Part shown: positions 1-5,901 of the stretch, one piece after another
Layout of the letters: the number at the start of each line of letters is the position of its first letter
Position numbering within the stretch: position 1 is the first letter of the stretch
Assembly (NCBI GenBank): GCA_003218935.1
Contig: QHPA01000214.1
Location: 1 to 9,102 of the forward strand
Source: Verrucomicrobiota bacterium
GTDB lineage: Bacteria; Verrucomicrobiota; Verrucomicrobiia; Limisphaerales; AV2
Reading direction: 5' to 3'
DNA: 9,102 nucleotides
The notes under the pieces: model-generated
Told to the model about the DNA's origin: nothing
Databases searched by the model: none
Seen by the model: the letters and a program-made list of their open reading frames with translations, nothing else
Position numbers and translations under genes: made by a program

Positions 1-940
1 CTTCCCACACGCTGGCTTTGTAATCGTCACTAGCGGTCACAACCTTCCGGTCATCCGGACTAAAACAAGCGGAGTGAACCCAGCCCTGATGCTGCAGGGG
101 CGGCCCAATGGGTTTGCCGTCGGCTGCATTCCAGATTTGTGCTGTACTATCGCGGCTCGCGGTAACAACCAGCCTGCCGTCGTGGCTGAAGGTGGCATAG
201 AGAACCGGGCCAGTGTGGCGCTTAAGCTCCAGTTCCTCCTTCCCGGCGCCGAATTTCCAGATGCGAGCAATGTTATCCTTGCACCCGGTGACGATCCGAG
301 AGCCATCGGGACTGAAAGCGACACTGAAAACGCGATCGGGATGCGACAGCACCAATGATCGCTCTCCCGTGTTCGGGTCCCAGACACAGGCGGTTCCGTC
401 GTAGCTGGCAGTCGCGATCCATCGTCCGTTGGGATCCCAGGCTCCGCCTGCCAGCCCTTCGCGTGGCCCGAAGGGGTTACCGATGAGTTCGCCCGTTGTG
501 ACATCGAGAACCCGGGCCTCACCAAACGATTCGATGATGAGGATTCGTTCGCCATCGGGGCTGAACAAAGCTTCGTTGACCTGTTTGTCGCCGAACCGCA
601 TCTGAACCAGTTTGGGCGTCTGCTCCAAAACCGCGCGGAGTCGCAGGCGATGGGTTTTCTCGCGATCGGAATTACCGCGGTCCAAACTCAACGCCGCAGC
701 AAATGAGGGCAACGACTTCAGGAGATCACCTTCCTGCATAGCCCGTGTCCCGTAAGCCACTTCTGCACCGATCTGTCGCTGTCGACCTTCGCGGGCAAAA
801 CTCCATTCTCGATAGACCTGGAAAAGGACGGCTGCCAAAACGACAATGACGATGGCGGAGATGCTGGCCATCCTCTTAAGGTTGGCCAATCGTTTTTCGA
901 GCAGTTTGAGTCGCTTGACGGACTTGCCATTGGCCAGCAC
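1..940 (-). CDS. WD40-repeat sensor half of a Ser/Thr kinase receptor (partial, frameshifted from the kinase)
   Basis: This frame stays open from a GTG at 940 to the left edge (313 codons), so the C-terminus lies outside the window. It opens with a basic juxtamembrane stretch (GKSVKRLKLLEKRLANLKR), then one hydrophobic membrane segment at about residues 24-43 (MASISAIVIVVLAAVLF). A charged linker of about 75 residues follows, and then at least five WD40 units from about residue 121. Typical unit motifs are FSPDGERI, DGTACVWD, FSPDGSRI, STAQIWN and FSPDDRKV. WD40 propellers are protein-interaction or ligand platforms; in kinase-WD40 receptors they lie beyond the membrane and presumably sense a signal. 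The GTG overlaps the upstream kinase stop (TAGTG), which looks like coupling. The first residues (DLVVLANGKSVKRLK, read from 949) are the expected direct continuation of the kinase domain, so this is very probably not an independent gene. The domain assignment is firm; the separate start is not. Confidence 0.85.
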   Translation of the reverse strand, partial: MLANGKSVKRLKLLEKRLANLKRMASISAIVIVVLAAVLFQVYREWSFAREGRQRQIGAEVAYGTRAMQEGDLLKSLPSFAAALSLDRGNSDREKTHRLRLRAVLEQTPKLVQMRFGDKQVNEALFSPDGERILIIESFGEARVLDVTTGELIGNPFGPREGLAGGAWDPNGRWIATASYDGTACVWDPNTGERSLVLSHPDRVFSVAFSPDGSRIVTGCKDNIARIWKFGAGKEELELKRHTGPVLYATFSHDGRLVVTASRDSTAQIWNAADGKPIGPPLQHQGWVHSACFSPDDRKVVTASDDYKASVWE

Positions 941-1764
941 TACCAGGTCGCGTGCATATCCCAGGCAGTCTGGTACCGTTTGCCCACATCATTCTTGCAG
1001 GCGTGCAGAATGACTTCGTTCAGCTCGACAAAACGATCGAGGTCTGCTGTTCCATCCAACTGCGTCGGCAGTTCGGGAAAATCATGCCGATCCTTGCCAG
1101 TGCTGATTTCGTAAAGGACTTTGCCCAGGCTGTAAACGTCGGCCGGGGCGCTGCCGGGCCCTTCAGGTGGAATGAATCCCTCGGTGCCGACGTACGAGCT
1201 GGCTTCATTGATGTCGGCCACCAACCCAATGTCAGCGAGCTTTGGCACGCCGTTAACGAAGATGACGTTCGAGGGTTTGACATCGCGGTGAACCAGACCG
1301 TGTTTGTGGAGAACATCCAGCGCGCTGCTTAACGAAAGGCCAAGCCGCACGCATTCCTCCAGCGGCAGTCTTCCACGCAAGGCCACTTCTTTAGCCAGGG
1401 TTTTGGGAACGTAGAAATCAGGGCTGATCGTTTGGCTGGTCTTTGTATCATCCCCTAACTCCATGATGTAATAGAAATAACCGTTTTTATCGTTGTGGCC
1501 GACGTGCAGGATGTCGATGAAACTCTCGTGAGAACGTGAAATAGGCTCAAACTTCCGGATGCCGGCCAGTTCCCGCTCGAAGGGGCGCTGGTGTCCAAAG
1601 GTCTTTCGATAAACCACCTTGACCGCCCGATACACTCCCATCAGGTTGCGAGCCAGCCAGACTTCCCCATAGCTGCCCCGACCGATAACCTGAATCAACT
1701 CGTGGTCGGGGACGGAAACAGTCTCTGCCTCCGAACTAACTTCGACTTCGCGTTGAGGAGGCAT
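940..1764 (-). CDS. Serine/threonine protein kinase domain, ends prematurely by frameshift
   Basis: A 274-residue Hanks-type kinase domain with the main motifs present. The glycine loop is GRGSYGEV at residues 28-35, the ATP-binding lysine is K49 in AVKVV, and the catalytic loop is HRDVKPSN at 159-166. The Mg-binding motif is DIG at 178-180, with Ile replacing the usual Phe. An activation segment ends in GTEGFIPPE, followed by DVYSLGKVLYE. The start is the ATG at 1764, preceded by a weak AAGG a few bases upstream; the protein then enters the kinase fold after about 20 residues. It would phosphorylate Ser/Thr on cytoplasmic targets, possibly in a pathway with the sigma factor upstream on the same strand. 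The C-terminus is abnormal: KRYQTAWDMHATW then TAG. One extra base near 948 turns this into DMHADLVVLANGKSVKRLK and joins it to the TM-WD40 half. An intact catalytic domain could still be made, but soluble and without its sensor. Confidence 0.93.
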   Translation of the reverse strand: MPPQREVEVSSEAETVSVPDHELIQVIGRGSYGEVWLARNLMGVYRAVKVVYRKTFGHQRPFERELAGIRKFEPISRSHESFIDILHVGHNDKNGYFYYIMELGDDTKTSQTISPDFYVPKTLAKEVALRGRLPLEECVRLGLSLSSALDVLHKHGLVHRDVKPSNVIFVNGVPKLADIGLVADINEASSYVGTEGFIPPEGPGSAPADVYSLGKVLYEISTGKDRHDFPELPTQLDGTADLDRFVELNEVILHACKNDVGKRYQTAWDMHATW

Positions 1765-1815
1765 GACCTTGCAAGATTAACGACGACCAGGAAACCAACG
1801 CAAAGTCTTTTTGCT

Positions 1816-1843
1816 GATCGGCGGCTACAGGAAAGCGCCGATC
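1816..1843 (-). terminator. Perfect 8-bp hairpin just after the glycosyltransferase stop
   Basis: GATCGGCG at 1816-1823 pairs perfectly with CGCCGATC at 1836-1843 around a 12-base loop. It begins two bases past the TAA at 1847-1845 and lies in the 80-base gap before the kinase start. Read on the minus strand it is followed by AGCAAAAAG, not a T-run, so it is not a canonical intrinsic terminator. It could instead be an mRNA-stabilising or attenuating hairpin between the two genes. That the structure is real is likely; termination is uncertain. Confidence 0.35.
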
Positions 1844-1844
1844 C

Positions 1845-2288
1845 TTAAGCTTTCCAATACGCGTCAAAATCCGCGGCTTGATGAAAGGCACCGCCCCAAA
1901 TACTTGACTTTCCAACATGCTGGATCAGCGACGGGCAATGGTAGAGGATCGGATACCTGAGGCGGCCTGCCAGTCGTGAAATTTTGATGTCCTGCATTCC
2001 CTCCACTTGGTTCCAATGGCGTACGAGGTATTGCACTGTGGCCTTGGATATCAGGAAGGCTTGGCTTCCAAAAATGGCATAGGGCTCCACGATGACTGCC
2101 TGGTTTTGGAGGTCAATAGCCGATTCCCGAAGCCGAGGGTTATACAATCCGGCCAAGGTGATTTCTCGATGCCTGAGCGGCCGCCAGTGCTCGAGATTGT
2201 GTCGGAGGTGCCGGTTAAATGCGAGGTCGTCTTCCAGAAACAGAATGTAATCGGCGTCTGTAGCCAGACTCCACTGCAGGGCGCGCAA
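1845..2288 (-). CDS. C-terminal glycosyltransferase-like domain, out of frame with the upstream enzyme
   Basis: The frame is open from 2336 (after two TGA codons at 2348-2346 and 2339-2337) to TAA at 1847-1845; the first in-frame start-like codon is a TTG at 2288. The peptide runs ERQTQTALRAL, then ADYILFLEDDLAFN, then AGLYNP, then AIFGSQAFLISKATVQYL, GMQDIKISRLAGRL, CPSLIQHVGKSSIWGG and FHQAADFDAYW. A hydrophobic strand ending in an acidic pair (FLEDD) is typical of the nucleotide-sugar/metal site of GT-A glycosyltransferases. The rest resembles GT2/GT25-like tails, although I cannot name the family with certainty. There is no credible independent start. The preceding enzyme ends its good sequence with IIRAVMISCPERADF, which looks like the first strand of this same domain. 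I therefore read it as the displaced third domain of the 2051-4324 gene. The Rossmann-like segment between the two parts seems to be missing, so its activity is doubtful. Confidence 0.7.
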   Translation of the reverse strand: MRALQWSLATDADYILFLEDDLAFNRHLRHNLEHWRPLRHREITLAGLYNPRLRESAIDLQNQAVIVEPYAIFGSQAFLISKATVQYLVRHWNQVEGMQDIKISRLAGRLRYPILYHCPSLIQHVGKSSIWGGAFHQAADFDAYWKA

Positions 2289-4324
2289 CGCAGTTTGCGT
2301 CTGGCGCTCGCGATAATCTTCTCCTTTTCCGGGAAATCAGCTCGTTCAGGACAAGAAATCATCACGGCTCTGATAATCGGGGAACGAGATAGCGGTACAG
2401 TTCTTCTCGGAATCAAGTTCCTGAACGAACCAATACGCCCGTCCCACTGTCGCTGCAGTTGTCTTACATATTTCCGGCATTGATCCTCGTGCTGAAAACC
2501 CGGCACCCGCTTGTTCAACAAAAAAAGATTCCACTTGTCGGTGTTGCGGTGCTGGAAGATTCGGTTCCCTTGAAAATCGTGCTGGCACATTGTGCCGGTG
2601 AGAGAATAGATCGGTTTGTCCACCAGCGCATAAGACTTCTTCAACTTCCGGAAGGCGAGATGGAAGGTTTCTTTGTCTCCGTGCAAGTACTGATAGTAAA
2701 AGTCCGAGTTTTCATTGAACCACACGCATAACCGCAGCGCCTTCCAACACCGCCGCTTGTCCACGACGATCTGGCCGCTCTCAAATTCCAGTTCTTTCGG
2801 CCGCCGCAGACGGCAGCTCCTCCAGACCGGTCGCGCCTTCGGGGAACGTCCGTAGTCAGGCCAAAAAATGGCTCCAGTAGCCTGATACTGAGGCGCCTGG
2901 AATAAGAATTCCGGCCTGATAACAGGAACGTTGTCCGCGTCCAGGAACAGTACTTCTTCAAATGGACAATGCAGGATGGCGTATGGTTTGAGCTCCCATC
3001 CTCCGAGCTTCCGCATGGGGTGCCTCTTCCTCACTTTGCAGGCGTCAACACACTCCACGCCGAGCGGCGCAAGAAGGTCCTTCATTTCTTTGTCCATTTC
3101 GCGCGCCCCCAGATGCCAGAGCTGAACCGGCAAGCGGCACCCCAACCACCGCAGCATGTTGATGCACACCCAGGCATTGGTGAAGTATCGGACTCCACCG
3201 CCACAAATGACAATGCCTCTGCCTCGGTAACAGCCAGGATAATCCGGTATCGTTCGGATGAGCCGTTCGCATGCCATCCCGGCGTTGTGAAGCGTCAACG
3301 GCTGATCATCGTAGCGATTCTTCGCCGTGGCGACGATCCCCCTTTCTGCCCCCTTGCGTTGCCGCGGTGAAAGGTAATTCAAGGTTCCCCCCTGATGGTA
3401 GAAATCTATGCGACGAATGACCTCGTCGGCCGTGATCATATCCATACACCGCGGCAATCCATCGACCACATCCACGCACAAGTGATCTGGCCGGTCGCGT
3501 TTGTCTCCGTCACCCAGCGCCACTGCCCGGTCTTTCCAACACCCGCCCTTCGCGCAGCAGCGTAAAGCGCCGTTGGTGTGAATGAATTGATGATTTGGAT
3601 ACGCTTCCCAGTGGGCCGGCTCGCGGCCACCGGCGACCACCACGCACGGCCGCCTCCTTGACTTGCGCCCTTTGACCTCCACAGCGGCGGCCAGATGCAT
3701 GAGGGCCGTGACCGGACACAGCACTCCTTGCGAATGGTAAACAAGCCGCACTAACTCGCGCAGGTTCGTTTGCCCGCGAAGATCAATGGCCCCTTCCAGC
3801 TTCGGATGGTGGTGCCCGAACTCACCCACCTGGACGAACAGGATCTTTCCGCGAAAATCATCGACGACCCTCTGATAGCGCTCTGTCTGCCACCATTTGA
3901 TCGTCACATCATATTTGCCCCCCGCAGCAATGATCCAGAAGGGCGTGTCCTCTCCGGTCACCTCGTGCACTTGGGAGTACCACGACCGTTCCAAATCAGA
4001 GAGATGAATGTCCCCCTTAAAAGCCGTGGGCTTGATGTTGAGGCCGAGGCGCTGGTTTAAAAAGTGGATGAACCCATGCAAGCAGTGATAAGGCTCCTCG
4101 TTGCACTGGTCGATCAGGGGATAATTGCAATCGATCACTTCCGCCTCGGGATCACTCTCGGCAAGCGGCCTGATGTAGGGATTGTTCTCCCATAAATCGG
4201 GACAGCGGGTGCGTACGTCCGTCAAAAACTGGCCGGGGTACCAGTAATGCAAATCCCGCACCGCCGCCGTCAACATCACGATATCTCCGGGCGAGAATCC
4301 GTTCTTCAGGATCAATTTTCGCAT
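2051..4324 (-). CDS. Composite glycosyltransferase: GT9-like domain plus MNN1-like mannosyltransferase domain, C-terminus frameshifted
   Basis: I chose the ATG at 4324 (MRKLILKNGFSPGDIVMLTAAVRDLH), because the fold begins there; the frame also reaches a TTG at 4399. Residues 1 to about 250 resemble heptosyltransferase-type GT9 enzymes: an N-terminal GDIVMLTAAVRDL and a late PVTALMHLAAAV equivalent to the GT9 donor-site helix. A cysteine-bearing linker follows (CCAKGGCW). About residues 365-640 resemble the fungal MNN1/putative mannosyltransferase family, with ICGGGVRYFTNAWVCINMLR, KPYAILHCPFEEVLFLDADN (DxD-type motif D462-A-D464), EFESGQIVVDK and GDKETFHLAFRKL. From about residue 665 the reading is nonsense-like (Ser/Thr/Trp-rich) to TGA at 2051, because the true third domain continues in the -1 frame to 1845. 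Corrected, the protein would be about 826 residues. Its role is probably cell-surface glycan assembly; substrates are unknown. The first two assignments come from remembered motifs, not a search. Confidence 0.82.
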   Translation of the reverse strand: MRKLILKNGFSPGDIVMLTAAVRDLHYWYPGQFLTDVRTRCPDLWENNPYIRPLAESDPEAEVIDCNYPLIDQCNEEPYHCLHGFIHFLNQRLGLNIKPTAFKGDIHLSDLERSWYSQVHEVTGEDTPFWIIAAGGKYDVTIKWWQTERYQRVVDDFRGKILFVQVGEFGHHHPKLEGAIDLRGQTNLRELVRLVYHSQGVLCPVTALMHLAAAVEVKGRKSRRRPCVVVAGGREPAHWEAYPNHQFIHTNGALRCCAKGGCWKDRAVALGDGDKRDRPDHLCVDVVDGLPRCMDMITADEVIRRIDFYHQGGTLNYLSPRQRKGAERGIVATAKNRYDDQPLTLHNAGMACERLIRTIPDYPGCYRGRGIVICGGGVRYFTNAWVCINMLRWLGCRLPVQLWHLGAREMDKEMKDLLAPLGVECVDACKVRKRHPMRKLGGWELKPYAILHCPFEEVLFLDADNVPVIRPEFLFQAPQYQATGAIFWPDYGRSPKARPVWRSCRLRRPKELEFESGQIVVDKRRCWKALRLCVWFNENSDFYYQYLHGDKETFHLAFRKLKKSYALVDKPIYSLTGTMCQHDFQGNRIFQHRNTDKWNLFLLNKRVPGFQHEDQCRKYVRQLQRQWDGRIGSFRNLIPRRTVPLSRSPIIRAVMISCPERADFPEKEKIIASARRKLRCAPCSGVWLQTPITFCFWKTTSHLTGTSDTISSTGGRSGIEKSPWPDCITLGFGNRLLTSKTRQSSWSPMPFLEAKPS
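2318..2339 (-). other. Frame-change site within the glycosyltransferase gene (T_TTC_CCG heptamer)
   Basis: The upstream frame reads GAT TTC CCG GAA; the downstream domain reads TTT CCC GGA AAA. The switch is -1 and falls at the heptamer T_TTC_CCG (2336-2330), which formally fits the X_XXY_YYZ slippage pattern. About 20-45 bases downstream a GCGC/ACGC...GCGT/GCGC pairing could form an interrupted hairpin. YYY=CCC is not a known efficient bacterial slip sequence, and a structural segment also seems missing, so an indel or deletion is the more cautious reading. Confidence 0.4.
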
Positions 4325-4409
4325 GGCGACATCATTTCGCCCAGCCCCGAGCGCAAGCAGGTCAACTATTTGCGGTTCGGATACCTCGGTCGGGGTCAAC
4401 TCTGCCCGA

Positions 4410-4679
4410 TCAACGCCTTACGGGCTTCCTTCCAGGACTTCCTCCCAGACTTCCAGTGATGGGTTCAGGACTCAGGCTTGGGCTGGGAGAGGTACCTGAT
4501 ACCGTCACGGTCCGAGGTTTGCGAGGAGCGGGTTTCGGGCTGAAACCGGGTTGAGGTTTGGGCTGTTGGACAGGTCTGGTTGTCGTGGGCATGGTTGGCG
4601 TCGGTTGAGGTTGATGGTCGTCGGTCGCCTCGACAACACATGCGTTGCGAGGCGTGTTTTATTCCCCCGTTCTGCTGGA
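4410..4679 (-). other. Proline-rich open stretch in the sigma/glycosyltransferase gap
   Basis: From a TAA near 4661 one minus-strand frame is open to TGA at 4412-4410. It reads CVVEATDDHQPQPTPT, then MPTTTRPVQQPKPQPGF, then SPKPAPRKPRTVTVSG and SPSPSLSPEP. The only ATG is at 4592, giving 60 residues. Its QPQP units sit on a 10-base direct repeat, GGTTGAGGTT on the plus strand at 4549-4558 and 4603-4612, 54 bases apart and so in register with codons. Third positions show no clear bias and there is no ribosome-binding site. It could be a remnant of a proline-rich linker or a C-rich untranslated leader. The frame ends ten bases before the TTG at 4399. Confidence 0.3.
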
Positions 4680-4871
4680 TCAAATCTGTGCTTCATCGCT
4701 ATCGCGTTGCCGACACAATCGGCCCAGTAGCTTGCGCAGGATCTTTCTCCTCGTTTCATTCATGGGCTGAGCGGAAGCGAAGGTGTACTCTTGAAAATTT
4801 TCAGGTTGCCGGGGGATGAATTCACGCAACCTCCAGACTCGCTTTTTTCCCTTACTATTCGTACTTTTCAC
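4680..4871 (-). CDS. Hypothetical small basic protein directly after the sigma factor
   Basis: A 63-codon frame starting with GTG at 4871, five bases after the sigma-factor TAA, and ending in TGA at 4682-4680. It reads KSTNSKGKKRVWRLREFIPRQ, then MNETRRKILRKLLGRLCRQR, then DSDEAQI. It is strongly basic, has no signal peptide or membrane segment, and shows a possible amphipathic helix around RRKILRKLLGRL. I recognise no family. The tight spacing to the sigma gene is the main argument for translation, by coupling; the GTG start and lack of a Shine-Dalgarno sequence argue against. An anti-sigma-like partner role is conceivable but nothing in the sequence shows it. Confidence 0.3.
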   Translation of the reverse strand: MKSTNSKGKKRVWRLREFIPRQPENFQEYTFASAQPMNETRRKILRKLLGRLCRQRDSDEAQI

Positions 4872-4876
4872 TGAAA

Positions 4877-5497
4877 TTAAAGCGGCTTGGTTCGCAGGTG
4901 TTTGATTTCGTTTCTAATCATTGTCCCGATTCGATGTTTGGCCAGGTACACCCGACCCTGATTGACTTTGAGCGTGCTGGCGACCTTTCCAGCCGGCCAA
5001 TTCTTGAGCACGTAGAGGTCGAAAATCTGGTACTGCTTTGCATCGACGGCCCGTTTGACCCGCTCAATGGCGGCGTTCATCAGGTTCTTTTCCCATTCCT
5101 CATTCCAGATCGCTTCCAGGTCTGATTCCGCTGGATCAGCTATCCTCTCCACGGTCGCCGTCCGGGTTGTGGAATCTGACCGCCGCTGAGCAGGCCTGAC
5201 GTTTCTGCGCCTTTTCTGGTCCACGATTCGCCAGGCCGTCAGTTTCAGAAGCCAGCTTTTGAAGGAACCGCCCACGGCATCATATTCAAAGCTGGGCATG
5301 CTTTTGGACACCGAAATCACGGTTTCCTGGACCACGTCCTGGGCTTCCGCATCCGTCAGCCCGGCTTTGATCGCCGCGTTGTAGATGAGTTTCCAATACG
5401 TCTCAAAAAAAACCTTCCAACTTGCTTCGTCTTTCCAGTCTTTCAGACGGCCCAACAAAGAGGCGCGCGTAGGAATCAATTCATCCTCTGCATTCAT
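4877..5497 (-). CDS. ECF-type sigma-70 family RNA polymerase sigma factor
   Basis: A 206-residue sigma factor from the ATG at 5497; a GTG three bases earlier at 5500 is an equally possible start. Region 2 is at about residues 28-98: FFETYWKLIYNAAIKAG, AEAQDVVQETVISVSKS (the DVVQET core-binding helix) and GSFKSWLLKLTAWRIVDQKRRR (-10 recognition). A variable charged linker (RIADPAESDLEAIW) leads to region 4 at about 150-200: YQIFDLYVLKNWPAGKVASTLKVNQGRVYLAKHRI, a helix-turn-helix for the -35 element. It lacks regions 1.1 and 3, as ECF factors do. It directs core polymerase to a specific promoter set. ECF genes near Ser/Thr kinase genes are a recurring theme in Planctomycetota and Verrucomicrobiota; here the kinase lies about 3 kb downstream on the same strand, with a glycosyltransferase between them. 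No anti-sigma gene is evident. No Shine-Dalgarno is visible. Confidence 0.95.
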   Translation of the reverse strand: MNAEDELIPTRASLLGRLKDWKDEASWKVFFETYWKLIYNAAIKAGLTDAEAQDVVQETVISVSKSMPSFEYDAVGGSFKSWLLKLTAWRIVDQKRRRNVRPAQRRSDSTTRTATVERIADPAESDLEAIWNEEWEKNLMNAAIERVKRAVDAKQYQIFDLYVLKNWPAGKVASTLKVNQGRVYLAKHRIGTMIRNEIKHLRTKPL

Positions 5498-5606
5498 CAC
5501 GTTCGGCGGCTGATTTCGATTTTAGATTCTAATACGTAAGGAAATGCCCGCTTCTTTCAACGAATATCGGTTTTGTCCGAATACCGGGTTGGTACGCCGT
5601 GCCTGG

Positions 5607-5631
5607 TTCAAAAAATTTCAGAATTTTTGAA
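5607..5631. repeat. AT-rich inverted repeat upstream of the sigma factor
   Basis: TTCAAAAAATT (5607-5617) faces AATTTTTGAA (5622-5631) across TCAG, giving ten paired bases with one unpaired A. It lies about 110 bases upstream of the sigma start. It could be an operator or an UP-like A/T element. No T-run or neighbouring gene end supports a terminator. Confidence 0.4.
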
Positions 5632-5796
5632 AGATCGGGCGCTGCCCGTTCGTATAAGCCGTTTACAACTGAAGACCTGCTGCGTGCAATAATGCAAACG
5701 CCACGTTCAATTTTTGTTGCGACCTTCGCAGCGAAGACGCCAGCCATTGGGCTGCTGCCAGAGCCATGATCGAATCCGCGCAAATCCGATTGCCGT

Positions 5797-5808
5797 GAGA
5801 GCTCTCAA
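5797..5808. promoter_or_regulatory. Perfect 12-base palindrome TGAGAGCTCTCA
   Basis: TGAGAGCTCTCA is its own reverse complement, about 245 bases upstream of the hybrid kinase ATG and 300 bases upstream of the sigma start. An uninterrupted palindrome of this size suits a dimeric regulator's operator, but one copy only was seen, so chance cannot be excluded. It merges at its last base with AAGGAGG. Confidence 0.25.
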
Positions 5809-5869
5809 GGAGGTTTTGGGAACTAAATCGGAAGCGGCATGGCGGTAGCAAGGTATCGGGGAGGGAAAT

Positions 5870-5901
5870 AGGCTGCTGCGCGCTCGATAGCGCGGCAGCC
5901 T
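5870..5901. repeat. Strong GC-rich hairpin, possible dispersed repeat
   Basis: AGGCTGCTGCGC (5870-5881) pairs with GCGCGGCAGCCT (5890-5901) around an eight-base loop: twelve pairs including one T-G wobble. The plus strand continues CTTTGGGG, a poor T-tract, and no gene ends just upstream, so a terminator is unlikely. GC-rich intergenic hairpins of this size are often REP-like dispersed elements; no second copy exists in this window. Confidence 0.4.

Noticed and set aside
937..943. TAGTG stop-start overlap as evidence for two translationally coupled genes (kinase, WD40).
   Set aside because: The sequence just before the GTG in the downstream frame (DLVV) already continues the kinase C-terminus, so a frameshift in one gene explains it better. 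Coupling is kept only as the alternative.
940..952. Programmed frameshift at the kinase/WD40 junction.
   Set aside because: The bases CAC GCG ACC contain no slippery heptamer, unlike the site in the glycosyltransferase, so an indel is more likely.
2007..2483. Plus-strand open frames of 96-158 codons across 2007-4060.
   Set aside because: They run antisense to the glycosyltransferase, show no recognisable domains, and reflect the absence of antisense stop codons.
4325..4399. TTG at 4399 as the glycosyltransferase start.
   Set aside because: The extra 25 residues have no fold-like features, while the ATG at 4324 sits right at the domain start. Neither has a strong ribosome-binding site.
5808..5850. 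AAGGAGG as ribosome-binding site of a missed gene.
   Set aside because: The following TTG frame closes after ten codons, and the ATG at 5839 is too far away, with a stop soon after.
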